Below, piece after piece: positions 24,503 to 34,464 of a DNA stretch of 64,000 nt. The notes below the pieces were generated by a model. It had not been told where the DNA came from. It searched no databases and saw only the letters and a list, made by a program, of their open reading frames with translations. The stretch lies in contig NZ_CANLOZ010000001.1 in assembly GCF_947492965.1 (NCBI RefSeq), positions 867,975 through 931,974 of the forward strand, written 5' to 3'. Both the position numbers and the translations under genes were made by a program. The number at the start of each line of letters is the position of its first letter. The first letter of the stretch is position 1. Source of the DNA: an uncultured Aquimarina sp. GTDB taxonomy: Bacteria > Bacteroidota > Bacteroidia > Flavobacteriales > Flavobacteriaceae.

Positions 24503-26917
24503 TTATTTGCTTTCTAAGATATGTAAAAGCAACACTCCCTTAGAAGAGAGTTTAAAGCTCGCATCTAATTCCTGACCATTAAGCATGTTTTTTATGCTGA
24601 AAGAAGTATTGTTGTCGTCACTAATTTTTAAATCTGAGGTGGTTTTTCCTAGATTGATAATCGTCATGATATATCCTTCTCCCTTTGGCTTTTCTGTAAT
24701 TCTCCATGTACAGGTTTTGTTATTCGTGCCATTATTTTCAGAAAGTTTGATGTTAGATATTTTATCAGTAACCGAAATCATGGCTAATTTTTTAAAACTA
24801 TCAAGATTGTTTTCTTCTGCATAAATAAGTTTTCCAGTACCTGAGGATAATTGCTTGTTGCGTAACTGCCCATATTCGTTTTTTGATAAACTGTTTGAAC
24901 TGTCTATAATAATAGTTCCTCCTTGGTCTAAATAGCTTTGTAGCGCATCAAATTCTTTGTCGGTTACAAATTCAGTTTTGTAGACAGCTATAACATCCCA
25001 GTTAGAGTGATCTTGTTTTGTAATGATCTTTTCAGTGGCAAAACCAATTGCTAAACCTTCAAAGTATAAAGATTCATATAATTCAGAATGTTCTGTCATA
25101 TGATGCTTTTTATTGATAGCCGATGTTTCGGAATGGAATAATCGCAAGGGTCTTCTTTGATCTCTTAATGCTAGTATTTCTTCAGAAAAACTATTTAGAT
25201 CATACATCACCTGAGAAACTTCATTTACCACATGAGGCTGCATATTTGCAGAACCTGCATAAGAACCTGCTAATGCTGGATCAAAAAAGTTTAGTTCTCC
25301 TTCTAATCGATCTTCTGGAGAACCATCTGCATCTCGCGCCCAAAACCAGGACATACTAGCATCCATTCCATGTAATGTTGCTAACCAAAAACTACTACGC
25401 ACATAATCAATTGGAGTATCTAATTCTCTCCATCCTGAGGTGGATAAAAAATGCCCCTCAGAATTGATATGAATTTTGTTAGGAGAAACAGATTCCTGGA
25501 AATCATATGAATGTGCCAATTCACTCCAGTAGTAGGCATATTTTTCTTCCCACTTTTCTGGTTTTTTAGATCTATAATTTCTTCCTCCAGTAATTTTAGC
25601 GTCGTCACCGATCATAGAGGTTAATTCTGTTAAGGCCTCGTAATCGATTCCATGAGAACGATAATCATCTACAAACAGTTTTGCCATGATTTTTATATGC
25701 GTATCAGCCTCAGGGTTTACGGATCGTAATTCATTTTGTAAAAAAGTAAACCACTCAATTCCTCTATCCATATTATATCTACACCAATCATACCATAATG
25801 GAGTGTCGCGTTTTGCTTTATCCATTGGAATTTCGACTGTAATTTCTTCAAAACTATTGAAATTACTTTCCCAATTCGTATTTAATGTTTTGATGTCATT
25901 CTTATATTTTTCTGAAAGCCAACTTCTAAATTTATTTAGTGTATAGCTAGAAATTGAATTCATTTCTAGGAATTTGTATGTCCAATGTCCTTTTTCTGAA
26001 AACCAATGAGGTTCGTTAGATAAAATATATCCTAGGTCGGTTACTTTTTTACCTTTAGTAACTTCTCCGGTTTTTTTTATGACTTTACTCCAAACTTCTC
26101 TTAACAGCGGATTGTCAACATCAAATCCTGTAAATAATGATCTACCTTTTTCAATTTCTGGTTCTTTTTTCTTCATCCAATCAGGAACTCCCATGTTCCA
26201 GAGTAGTAGGAAACCAATATTTGTATCTGGAACTTCAGTGATATAGCTCAATAACTTTTCATCAAAAGTACCATCTTCATTAAGCATATAGGGATTACTT
26301 GGTCTATCCTTATTTACTTCGTATAAATGACTCCCAGTATGATAAATTGCTCCTAAATGATCATTATAAATATTGGTATCTGTCAATGGTGCTCCAACAG
26401 TTTTAGAAAAGTAATCATGCAAAAAAATGGGTCTACCTTTATTTACTAATCTGTTGTCTTCTACTGTAATATTTTGCCAATCTATTTTTTGAGCTGCCTT
26501 TCTTGTTATAGTACCATCTAAAAGGTCATTTAAATTTTTAATTCCAATATCTATTATTTCAATAACCTTTTTTCTTTCAAAATCAGGCAATTCATCGGCT
26601 AATTTTATTTTGTCGGTTTCATATTTTTCATAATACCCAAAAAGTTTTTCTACCGCATCATTATTAGTTTCATCCCAATTAGCAAACTTTAGAAATTCTT
26701 TAGCAAACCACAAAGTTGTTTCTTCTCGAGTAACATCTATTGCTTTGCTTTTGGCTTTATCCATTAACTTTTCGAGTATTTCTATTTTACTCAATGCTTC
26801 TTTTTCATAAGTGATTTCTTCTTGCTTACAATTGGAAAAAGAGATTAGTAAAATAAAGAGCGCGTATTTTGTTAAGGCTTTAGGTATTGTTGGTATAAGT
26901 ATTCTGAAATATGGCAC
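24503..26917 (-). CDS. clan GH-A beta-galactosidase-like lipoprotein (GH42/GH167-like)
   Basis: An 804-residue protein with a lipoprotein-type signal (FILLISFSNCKQ; Cys ~30). After a ~150-residue helical N-terminal part comes a TIM-barrel-like region with YILSNEPHWF, where Glu302 after Asn fits the clan GH-A acid/base, and INSEGHFLS, where Glu487 is a possible nucleophile. The region ~590-720 resembles the trimerisation/glutamine-amidotransferase-like domain of GH42 (QSYLDQGGTIIIDSS), with a small C-terminal beta domain. In carrageenan degraders GH167 exo-beta-galactosidases have this architecture. Release of galactose or carrabiose units from desulfated oligosaccharides is therefore likely. 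The family was not verified. The start at 26917 encodes a long N-region; a later start is possible. Confidence 0.7.
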   Translation of the reverse strand: MPYFRILIPTIPKALTKYALFILLISFSNCKQEEITYEKEALSKIEILEKLMDKAKSKAIDVTREETTLWFAKEFLKFANWDETNNDAVEKLFGYYEKYETDKIKLADELPDFERKKVIEIIDIGIKNLNDLLDGTITRKAAQKIDWQNITVEDNRLVNKGRPIFLHDYFSKTVGAPLTDTNIYNDHLGAIYHTGSHLYEVNKDRPSNPYMLNEDGTFDEKLLSYITEVPDTNIGFLLLWNMGVPDWMKKKEPEIEKGRSLFTGFDVDNPLLREVWSKVIKKTGEVTKGKKVTDLGYILSNEPHWFSEKGHWTYKFLEMNSISSYTLNKFRSWLSEKYKNDIKTLNTNWESNFNSFEEITVEIPMDKAKRDTPLWYDWCRYNMDRGIEWFTFLQNELRSVNPEADTHIKIMAKLFVDDYRSHGIDYEALTELTSMIGDDAKITGGRNYRSKKPEKWEEKYAYYWSELAHSYDFQESVSPNKIHINSEGHFLSTSGWRELDTPIDYVRSSFWLATLHGMDASMSWFWARDADGSPEDRLEGELNFFDPALAGSYAGSANMQPHVVNEVSQVMYDLNSFSEEILALRDQRRPLRLFHSETSAINKKHHMTEHSELYESLYFEGLAIGFATEKIITKQDHSNWDVIAVYKTEFVTDKEFDALQSYLDQGGTIIIDSSNSLSKNEYGQLRNKQLSSGTGKLIYAEENNLDSFKKLAMISVTDKISNIKLSENNGTNNKTCTWRITEKPKGEGYIMTIINLGKTTSDLKISDDNNTSFSIKNMLNGQELDASFKLSSKGVLLLHILESK

Positions 26918-27001
26918 TTTATAGTTGTTTGGCTGTTATGGGAAATAGTTCTTTTAAGGAACAAAAATCTAAACAAGTTTAATTAATTTTCTATTGTTAA
27001 A

Positions 27002-27052
27002 AATAATGACAGAAACATAAAACGTAACAACGATAATGTCTCTGCCATTATT
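27002..27052 (-). terminator. hairpin between susD and the galactosidase gene
   Basis: AATAATGACAGA (27002-27013) pairs with TCTGCCATTATT (27041-27052) with one mismatch. On the minus strand it is followed by a T run. It probably attenuates transcription between the high-demand SusC/SusD genes and the enzyme genes. Confidence 0.5.
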
Positions 27053-27086
27053 ACAACTCTAGATTACTAACAAAACAATAAAACTT

Positions 27087-28691
27087 TTAATTTAAAAGAT
27101 TCGGGTTTTCGTCTACAATTACCTGTGGTAAAGGAGAAAAGTAATTATCTGTACTTAAGCTTCCGCTTATTATATTCACCTCTTGAAGCAGTGTTCCATC
27201 ATTGGTCATAGAAGTAGATGGAGTTCTGTTGGATAAAGCCTGTTCCACACGTTGCATCCTTACCAAATCATTCCATCTTAGATATTCTCCAGTGAATTCC
27301 CATTTTCTTTCGGTAAAGGCTAATTCTGCTAGATCTCCTGTAGTAATATCAACATAGGTTAATCCTGGTATTTCATTTCCTTCTAGATCCAATTGTGGAA
27401 CAGGACTTGTGACTGGTGTGTTAAATGGTAATCCAGCTGCGCGTCTTCTCACCATATTCAGAGCTTCCCAGGAATCTGTTGTTATATTTCCTGATCTTCC
27501 TGAGGCTTCTGCATAGGTTAAAAGGATCTCTGCGTATCGCATATAAAAGTCGTTTCGTTCTGTAAAGTGCCAAGCTCCTGTCATTGGTAAATCTCCTGCA
27601 GGACCTGTTATTTTTGCCAGAATAGGGCTTTTCTGAAGCGTAAGATTCTTCCAATCGATATCCATTCTATAGGTAGCATCTTTTCTAGCTCCCTCAGGAA
27701 AATCTTCAAAAAATTTGATTTCTCCATAAGTTTCATCCCATCCTCTAAAAGGCGCTTCTCCTGGATAACCAACTCGATTAAATTTTAAGTTTCTAATTCT
27801 TGCACTGCTATTATAGGCAATGGTAAATAAGGATTCTGTATTAAATCTATTTTCTAATTTCCACAGGTCCTGAAAGTTTTCTACTAAACCAAATCCATGC
27901 GCACTGCTGTCGTCAATAACTTTTTTGGCCATTTCTGCAGCTAGCACATATTTTGATGAGTCATTTAATGGAAAACCAGCCCAATCCAAATAGAATCTTG
28001 CTAATAATGCTCTTGCAGAGCCTTTGTTTACTCTTGTTGCTCCGCTGATACCTGCAGATGCAAGTGCTGCATTAATCATCGGTAATCTAGATTCAGCTTC
28101 TAGTAAATCTTCTTCAATTTGCATAAAAACCTCTAAGCGCGAAGAGGCGCTTACATTTGCTTCTGGAAGTCTTGATAAAGCTAGCGGAAGCTTTTCATGC
28201 GTTCTGGCAAGGTGATAATATGCCATTCCCCTTAGAAAATAAACTTCACCTAATAATCGTGAAAGTTCATCTTGATCTACAGTGTCAAAACCTTGTAAAG
28301 CGTCTACTCTGGATAAGATAATATTAGTATTATTAATAATATTATACATTCCTCTCCAGTTATTTAACAATCTAGCGTTGGTAGCACTTACGTTACGTTG
28401 GTCAAACTCTCTAAAGTCTCCTTTGTTTAATCCAGAATGTGTCGTAATATCATCACCAGCCCAACTTGGCGAGTAAAAGGTTGTAAAAACTGCTGCTGTT
28501 CTTACTAAACCATATAGGCCAAAAACACTGGTTTCTAATTCACTTAAGTTTGCAAAAGATTCTGGCGGAACATTAAACTCGGTAAGATCGGGATCTAAAT
28601 CTGCACAAGAATTTGTCATTCCTATAGATATCATTAGTAGCGTTGCTATAAAGAATCTTGTATAGTGATTTGTTCTTTTATCTTCTTTCAT
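27087..28691 (-). CDS. susD: SusD-like surface glycan-binding lipoprotein
   Basis: A 534-residue RagB/SusD protein with a lipoprotein signal (GMTNSCADLDPDLTEF). The N-terminal tetratricopeptide-like region contains LLGEVYFLRGMAYYHLAR, the usual SusD signature. Further on come RYAEILLTYAEASGRSG and the C-terminal FTERKWEFTGEYLRWNDLVR. It binds carrageenan oligosaccharides at the cell surface and acts as lid of the adjacent SusC channel. It starts 17 bases after susC in the same operon. The ligand is inferred from the enzymes that follow. Length and signatures are normal for the family. Confidence 0.96.
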   Translation of the reverse strand: MKEDKRTNHYTRFFIATLLMISIGMTNSCADLDPDLTEFNVPPESFANLSELETSVFGLYGLVRTAAVFTTFYSPSWAGDDITTHSGLNKGDFREFDQRNVSATNARLLNNWRGMYNIINNTNIILSRVDALQGFDTVDQDELSRLLGEVYFLRGMAYYHLARTHEKLPLALSRLPEANVSASSRLEVFMQIEEDLLEAESRLPMINAALASAGISGATRVNKGSARALLARFYLDWAGFPLNDSSKYVLAAEMAKKVIDDSSAHGFGLVENFQDLWKLENRFNTESLFTIAYNSSARIRNLKFNRVGYPGEAPFRGWDETYGEIKFFEDFPEGARKDATYRMDIDWKNLTLQKSPILAKITGPAGDLPMTGAWHFTERNDFYMRYAEILLTYAEASGRSGNITTDSWEALNMVRRRAAGLPFNTPVTSPVPQLDLEGNEIPGLTYVDITTGDLAELAFTERKWEFTGEYLRWNDLVRMQRVEQALSNRTPSTSMTNDGTLLQEVNIISGSLSTDNYFSPLPQVIVDENPNLLN

Positions 28692-28707
28692 TTTTCATTT
28701 TTTAAAA

Positions 28708-31700
28708 TTAAAAATCAAATTTTACTCCTAGTGTATATGATCTGGGAGTTGGTATTGCTCCAATATTAATACCAGATCCAACATCGGTATTTGCTGAAGA
28801 TGGATTACCTGGTCTTGATGTAACTTCTGGATCGTACCCACTATAATCTGTTATGATTGCCAGGTTTTGACCGCCAACATAAAATTTAGTTCTTACTCCA
28901 AATAAATCTGGTATTGTATATCCTATCGTGAGATTGCTTAATCTAATATAATCCCCATCTTCTACAAACTGACTGGAATTTAGTAATGGATTACTTCCTA
29001 ATCTTGGGATATCCGTTTCATTATCAGGTGTCCACGCATTAAGAGCATTAAAAGATAAGTTATCTCTAAAAGCTCCTCGCTGACCATTAATAGCTCCCTC
29101 TACCAGATTGAATACTTTAAAACCATGTGCTCCTTGAATAAAGACATTTACATCCCAGTTTTTATAAGTAAATGTATTATTAAGACCCCAAGTTGTTTTA
29201 GGAATACCACTTCCTAGTGGTTGTAAAACTGGTCTGTTATTTTCGTCTAAAACATATCTGGCATCACCAGGACGGAATAGAGGAGTACCGTTAGGTCTGG
29301 TCGGGATATCATCTGTGCTTTTCCAGGTGCCTAAAAATACAAATCCGTAGAACTGTCCTAAAGGTAATCCTTCTCTGATCACGTTAATAGGGTTAGTAGT
29401 ACCATCTATAGATTGAATGTTTCCTACAATCTGCTCTTGCCCATCATTTAGAGCAATAACTTCGTTTTCTACATGAGAAAGTGCTAGGCTAGAGTTCCAG
29501 ATAAAATCTTTTTGAACGATAATATCTCCTGATAAGGTGATATCAAAACCTTCGTTTCTTACTTCACCAACATTGCTAGAAAAATTAATATTCGAATTAG
29601 GAAGTTGACTTACCAATAGAAGATCTCTAGTATTTTTTATAAAGTAATCAAAGGACAATGAAAATCTGTTGGATAAACCTACATCAAGACCTGCATTCCA
29701 TTGTTCGGTAGTTTCCCAAGTAATATTTGGATTTGCAGCTCTTGAAAATCTATTTCCTATTACTGCAGTAACACCATCGAAGGTTACTGCAGGAAATACA
29801 TTCACAACACCTGCCTGATTGGCAAGTGGAGAAATAAACTGACTTCCTACTTCACCCCAACTTACTCTAAGTTTTAGATTATTAAACTTACTATCCTCTA
29901 TCAATTTGTTAAAACCATAGGCTAAAGATACAGATGGAAAATATCCAGTTCTATTATCTCTAAGAAATCTAGAGGATTGATCTACTCTTAGAGAAGCAGT
30001 TAGGTATAGATCATCATTATAACTATAAGTTGCTCTACCTAAAAAAGATTGGATAGCTGTTTGTCCCCCTCCGTTACTAAATCGTTGATCATCTGGATTC
30101 CCCTCATCTCCACCCACAAAGAAACCAGGTATCGATACATCAACTGTGCTGTAAGAGTTGCTTTCAGAACGAGAACCTTGGAATTCATATACAGCAGTAG
30201 CATCTATAGCATGATTTCCAAAATCATTTTTGTAATTAAGGATGTTGCTAACTTGGTGATTAGTGATTCTTGTGTTATTGAAGTTTACTGTAGTGTGTCC
30301 AACGGCATCCGTTGTAGAATTATCTCCATCAACGATAAAAGATTGTAAGGTATTGGTAATAGTTGCTAATCCCACTACCATATTGTAGGTGAAATGATCA
30401 GAGATTTTGTATTTGAAATCAATATTAGCGTTTAGTCGGTCAGAAATAAATTCTCGATTACTTCTATTGAGGGCAGCAATCGGATTTGGTCTGTTGTTCG
30501 CAAAAGAATTTAGAGATTCTATATTGTACCCTCCATTTATACCATCATTACCGCTAAAAATAGGAGTCGTAGGATCATAAGTGATTGCTCTGGTTAATAA
30601 ACTACCAGTAACTCGGTCAAAAGAATTCGGATTGTTTATGTCTGTTTCCCTGCTACCAAAAAGATTTACTCCTAGGGATACTCTATCAGAAATATTAGTT
30701 TTAATATTAGATCTTAATGAATATCTTTCATAGTCATTAGTGATCACAACTCCATCTTGATCTACATAATTACCTGATAAAAAATAGTTGAATTTATCAG
30801 ATCCACCGCTAACAGATAGTTGTGTATTTGTTCCAAAAGCTTCTCTCAGAATTGCATCTTCGTAGTCAATTGGATTCGCAGCAAAATTAGCTACTTCCGC
30901 ATCTGTAAAAATAGGATCATTTCCGTTAAGTACACGCTGCTCATTTTTGAAACGTGCAAATTGTTCAGAATTCAGTCTGTCTATGGATCTCGAAACTTCG
31001 GATAATATCGTAAATGTTTCTAGGCTTATTTTAGTTTTACCTTTCCCTTTTTTGGTTGTTACTAAAATTACTCCGTTAGATCCACGAGAACCATAAATTG
31101 CTAACGCAGAAGCATCTTTTAAAACATTAATGGAGGCAATATCTGCAGGATTAATACTTTGTAAATTTCCTCCAAAAACACCGTCAATTACTACTAGGGG
31201 AGCATTGTTTCCAGTCACGGAATTTACTCCTCGTACCCTAACTTTTATTTGAGAGCCTGGAATCCCACTAGATTTTTGAATCGATACTCCAGAAACTCTA
31301 CCTTGTAGTGCTTCTTCTGGACGAGAAAGTGGTTGATTTTCAAAAGATTCTGATTTTAAAGTAGAAAATGATCCTGATAAATCCTTTCTTCTGGCAGAAC
31401 CATAACCTACCACAACTACATCATCTAATACTTCAGAATCTGATTTTAGTTTTATCGAGATGATTTTTTGTTCTCCAACAAGAATTCTCTGAGTTTCATA
31501 TCCTAAATAAGAAATAATTAAGACATCACTAATAGATGCCGAAATACTAAATTTACCATCAAAATCAGATACCACTCCTTTATCTGTACCTTCAATCAAA
31601 ATATTCACTCCTGGCACAGGAATATCTCCTTCATCTACTATCGACCCCTCAATTAATTCTTGAGAATACGTAGTTAACATCCCCAAAAAAAGTATAAAAA

Positions 31701-31749
31701 ATAAACTAGCAAAAGCATTTTTAGCTGATGCGTTAGATGTAATGTTCAT
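28708..31749 (-). CDS. susC: SusC-like TonB-dependent transporter
   Basis: A 1013-residue SusC/RagA outer-membrane transporter. A signal peptide ends near TTYSQ, followed by a carboxypeptidase D-like domain (EGSIVDEGDIPVPGVNILIEG, residues ~32-115), a TonB-box-like VVVVGYGSARR, the plug (RVRGVNSVTGNNAPLVVIDG, YGSRGSNGVILVTTKKG) and a 22-strand barrel ending in ...LGVKFDF. It imports large carrageenan oligosaccharides into the periplasm with the SusD lid. It is the first gene of the operon susC-susD-galactosidase-GH16-MFS. Regulon site 3 lies 178 bp upstream, in the spacer shared with the divergent AraC gene. Confidence 0.97.
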   Translation of the reverse strand: MNITSNASAKNAFASLFFILFLGMLTTYSQELIEGSIVDEGDIPVPGVNILIEGTDKGVVSDFDGKFSISASISDVLIISYLGYETQRILVGEQKIISIKLKSDSEVLDDVVVVGYGSARRKDLSGSFSTLKSESFENQPLSRPEEALQGRVSGVSIQKSSGIPGSQIKVRVRGVNSVTGNNAPLVVIDGVFGGNLQSINPADIASINVLKDASALAIYGSRGSNGVILVTTKKGKGKTKISLETFTILSEVSRSIDRLNSEQFARFKNEQRVLNGNDPIFTDAEVANFAANPIDYEDAILREAFGTNTQLSVSGGSDKFNYFLSGNYVDQDGVVITNDYERYSLRSNIKTNISDRVSLGVNLFGSRETDINNPNSFDRVTGSLLTRAITYDPTTPIFSGNDGINGGYNIESLNSFANNRPNPIAALNRSNREFISDRLNANIDFKYKISDHFTYNMVVGLATITNTLQSFIVDGDNSTTDAVGHTTVNFNNTRITNHQVSNILNYKNDFGNHAIDATAVYEFQGSRSESNSYSTVDVSIPGFFVGGDEGNPDDQRFSNGGGQTAIQSFLGRATYSYNDDLYLTASLRVDQSSRFLRDNRTGYFPSVSLAYGFNKLIEDSKFNNLKLRVSWGEVGSQFISPLANQAGVVNVFPAVTFDGVTAVIGNRFSRAANPNITWETTEQWNAGLDVGLSNRFSLSFDYFIKNTRDLLLVSQLPNSNINFSSNVGEVRNEGFDITLSGDIIVQKDFIWNSSLALSHVENEVIALNDGQEQIVGNIQSIDGTTNPINVIREGLPLGQFYGFVFLGTWKSTDDIPTRPNGTPLFRPGDARYVLDENNRPVLQPLGSGIPKTTWGLNNTFTYKNWDVNVFIQGAHGFKVFNLVEGAINGQRGAFRDNLSFNALNAWTPDNETDIPRLGSNPLLNSSQFVEDGDYIRLSNLTIGYTIPDLFGVRTKFYVGGQNLAIITDYSGYDPEVTSRPGNPSSANTDVGSGINIGAIPTPRSYTLGVKFDF

Positions 31750-32154
31750 AATATATGTATTACTTTATCAAAATGAGTTATTGTGTTTTTATATTATTTT
31801 CCCTAAAAAAGTAAAGAATACGGATAAAGATATATTTGGCCTGATATGATCTTTATTTTACTATAATTTTACTTTTTCTAAACACAAGACAAGATTAAAT
31901 CATTAGAAGAAAACTTGATTAGCATTTTTTAACCCACTTATGCATTATTTTAACCTTGTTCTTATTTTTGCAATTTTAGATAGTGATTTGTGAGTTATTT
32001 GTATGATTTTTAACAAAAAAATATTGATATAATTAAACTTTTAGTTTTAATCAGTTCGTAACTTTGTAGCTTACTTATTATTTAAAAAAGTCATATTTCT
32101 TTCTCTTTACGTGTAACCCCCAAACAATCAGCGTATTCATAATTTATTTTAGTC
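31750..32154. other. 405-bp divergent spacer between susC and the AraC gene
   Basis: It holds regulon site 3 (31927-31955). On the minus strand a TAATCTTG near-match to the -7 box lies within ~45 bases of that site. A separate short inverted repeat, AAACT-TTT-AGTTT (32035-32047), lies closer to the AraC gene and resembles a half-size version of the palindromes at 10189-10253. No gene is present. Confidence 0.5.
31927..31955 (-). promoter_or_regulatory. candidate AraC operator of the carrageenan regulon (site 3)
   Basis: On the minus strand: GGTTAAAATAATG, then 8 bases, then GGTTAAAA, with half-sites 21 bp apart. The first 13 bases are identical to site 1. It is 178 bp upstream of susC and 200 bp upstream of the divergent regulator gene. 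Confidence 0.65.
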
Positions 32155-33027
32155 ATGAAACTTACTTATAAAGAAAATGATCTTATGCCGGATAAATCTT
32201 TTCTAATCAGAAGAGATACGATTCCTTGTTTAGAGCCAGATTGGCACTTTCATAAAGAGTTAGAACTTATTTATTTTTTAAAGAGCTCCGGAACAAGATA
32301 TGTTGGCAATTCGATACATCATTTTAATCCTGGAGATTTATACTTAATAGGCAGTAATCTTCCTCATCTATTCAGGAATAATAGTGAGTATTATTCTGAA
32401 GATTCGGTAACAGAAAGCGTGGATGTAATTGTTGTGAAATTCGAAGCTGACTTTTTGGGTAGTGATTTTATGGAGTTAACTGAAATGAAAAAGATTAAAT
32501 CTCTTTTGTATCATTCCAATAGAGGACTCAAATTTTCTGTTGAGGAGAACAGTAAAGTTCAAAATCTTTTTTTGGATTTGGTGGCGAGTGATGGTGTATT
32601 TCGCATTACTAAGATTTTGGAAATATTAAATATTTTATCAGGAAAAGAAAATCATCAGTTTTTATGTGGAGAAACACAGGCAGCCTTTTTTCGAAGAGAA
32701 GAAAAACAAAAAATTGCTAAAATCATTTCTTACCTGACGACAAACTATCATAAAAAAATAGAATTACAGGAAATAGCTTCTATCGCGCATATGGCTCCTA
32801 ATTCATTTTGTAGATATTTTAAAAAACAAACACATAAGTCGTTTTCCCAATATCTAAATGAAATAAGAATTATCAATGCCTGTAAATTATTAATAGAAGG
32901 AAAACTCCAAATTACTACCATTTGTTACCAATCAGGATTTAATACAATTACAAATTTTAATAGGCAGTTTAAAAGTATCATGGGAGTAACTCCGTCAGAA
33001 TATCAAAAGCAGTATCATACTTTTTAA
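32155..33027 (+). CDS. AraC-family regulator, probable activator of the carrageenan locus
   Basis: A 290-residue regulator. Residues ~15-110 form a cupin-type sensor (WHFHKELELIYFLKSSGTRYVG, FNPGDLYLIGSNLPHLFRN). Residues ~190-290 carry two helix-turn-helix motifs (IELQEIASIAHMAPNSFCRYFKKQT and ITTICYQSGFNTITNFNRQFKSIMGVTPSEYQ). It should bind a carrageenan-derived sugar and activate the locus. It lies between the susC operon and the anhydrogalactose operon, facing away from susC. The repeated 21-bp-spaced element is the expected kind of site for such a protein. Control by an AraC-type protein is known for the Zobellia carrageenan regulon, which fits. Confidence 0.88.
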   Translation: MKLTYKENDLMPDKSFLIRRDTIPCLEPDWHFHKELELIYFLKSSGTRYVGNSIHHFNPGDLYLIGSNLPHLFRNNSEYYSEDSVTESVDVIVVKFEADFLGSDFMELTEMKKIKSLLYHSNRGLKFSVEENSKVQNLFLDLVASDGVFRITKILEILNILSGKENHQFLCGETQAAFFRREEKQKIAKIISYLTTNYHKKIELQEIASIAHMAPNSFCRYFKKQTHKSFSQYLNEIRIINACKLLIEGKLQITTICYQSGFNTITNFNRQFKSIMGVTPSEYQKQYHTF

Positions 33028-33143
33028 TATTCTTGAAACAGTATTGATATTTAGTTTGATCGCTTATAATCAGTAGGTTATAGTTGTTTGGTGTGGAATA
33101 GGTTTTTGAAATTGAATTTTACTAAAAGTTGAAATGTTCAACA

Positions 33144-33172
33144 GGGTAAAATAATGTATGTAAAGGATAAGA
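33144..33172 (+). promoter_or_regulatory. candidate AraC operator of the carrageenan regulon (site 4)
   Basis: GGGTAAAATAATG, then 8 bases, then GGATAAGA on the plus strand, with half-sites GGGTAA (33144) and GGATAA (33165) 21 bp apart. It differs from site 1 at one base in the first 13. It lies 138 bp upstream of the first gene of the anhydrogalactose operon. Confidence 0.62.
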
Positions 33173-33309
33173 TCAACCTGTTCGGATTGTTTGATATCCA
33201 TTTAATTTGTTAAAATTTAAAACAATACTCAAAATATCACAATGGGATTTTGGGTATCCTAATTTTTAAGCACTAAATTCAAATTAAACAATCTACAACA
33301 ATTAGTATA

Positions 33310-34464
33310 GTGAAGATTAAATCAATAGAAAGTTTTGTTCTCCTTGATACTCTAAAAGAAAGCTTTTCTTTTTCACAATGGGAGTATTCGGAAAGGCGTA
33401 TATGTATAGTAAAAATTACTTCTGATTCTGGTCATGTGGGTTGGGGAGAAGGGTATGGACCGGCAAATGTTCTGAAAGCAGGTATCGATTATCTAGCCCC
33501 TTATTTAATAGGAAAAAATCCTTTAGAAACGGAAACCTTATGGGATCTAATGTATCGAAGAACTTTAGATTACGCCAGAAAAGGAATTTTCGTTGCTGCA
33601 ATTAGTGCTATTGATGTTGCTTTGTGGGATCTTAAAGGTAAAATTTTAGAACTACCGGTATATACGTTGTTAGGTGGTAAGAAGAGAGATTTTATTACGC
33701 CATACGCAACAGGCTTGTATTTTACAAATAACAATAATCTAACGGAGTCTCTTTCAATAGAAGCAAAGCAATACGCAGATCTTGGGTATAAAGCGATTAA
33801 AATGAAAGTTGGTTTTACTATTGAAAAAGATATAGAACATGTAAAGGCAATCAGAGAAGCCATAGGTCCAGATATAGCTTTAATGATAGATGCTAATCAT
33901 GCTTATAATCTAAAGGAAGCAATACAGTTGGCGCTCGCAGTAGAACAGTATGATATAAGTTGGTTTGAGGAACCACTTTCTCCAGAATATTATGGGCAGT
34001 TTGGGGAATTAAGAAAAAGAACTTCTATACCGATAGCAGCCGGAGAATGTGAGTATTTACGTTATGGATTTCAAACGCTTTTAGATGCTAAAGCAGTTGA
34101 TGTCTTACAGCCAGATATTTGTGCAGCGGGAGGACTTACAGAAGCGAAGAGAATTGCCACATTAGCATCGGTTTATGGAATTGAAATTGTTCCACATACA
34201 TGGGGAAGTGGAATTGCTTTTGCAGCAGCATTGCATTTTATTATGAACTTAGATATTATCCCTGGTCGTTTACGAGAACCAAGATTTTACATAGAACATG
34301 ATCGAACAGAAAATTTATTAAGAGAAGAGTTAACGAATAATTCTATAATTTTCGATGATGGAATCATAAAACAAGATGAGAATATTGTTGGTTTAGGCTT
34401 TACAATTAATGAAGAAGTAATTGAAAAATATACAATAGAAAAGACACATGGACTTTGGACATAA
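33310..34464 (+). CDS. enolase-superfamily 3,6-anhydro-galactonate cycloisomerase (DauB-like)
   Basis: A 384-residue mandelate-racemase-type enzyme starting with GTG. It has the KMKVGF general-base Lys motif, three metal ligands in MIDANHAY, FEEPLSPE and AAGECEY, LQPDICAAGG, and the catalytic-His segment VPHTWGSGI. It probably converts 3,6-anhydro-D-galactonate to 2-keto-3-deoxy-D-galactonate. Galactonate dehydratase is the alternative, since both are enolase-superfamily enzymes feeding the same kinase and aldolase. The carrageenan enzymes around it favour the cycloisomerase. It is first in the operon and overlaps the aldehyde dehydrogenase gene by 17 bases, so translation is coupled. No signal peptide: cytoplasmic. 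Confidence 0.82.
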   Translation: MKIKSIESFVLLDTLKESFSFSQWEYSERRICIVKITSDSGHVGWGEGYGPANVLKAGIDYLAPYLIGKNPLETETLWDLMYRRTLDYARKGIFVAAISAIDVALWDLKGKILELPVYTLLGGKKRDFITPYATGLYFTNNNNLTESLSIEAKQYADLGYKAIKMKVGFTIEKDIEHVKAIREAIGPDIALMIDANHAYNLKEAIQLALAVEQYDISWFEEPLSPEYYGQFGELRKRTSIPIAAGECEYLRYGFQTLLDAKAVDVLQPDICAAGGLTEAKRIATLASVYGIEIVPHTWGSGIAFAAALHFIMNLDIIPGRLREPRFYIEHDRTENLLREELTNNSIIFDDGIIKQDENIVGLGFTINEEVIEKYTIEKTHGLWT

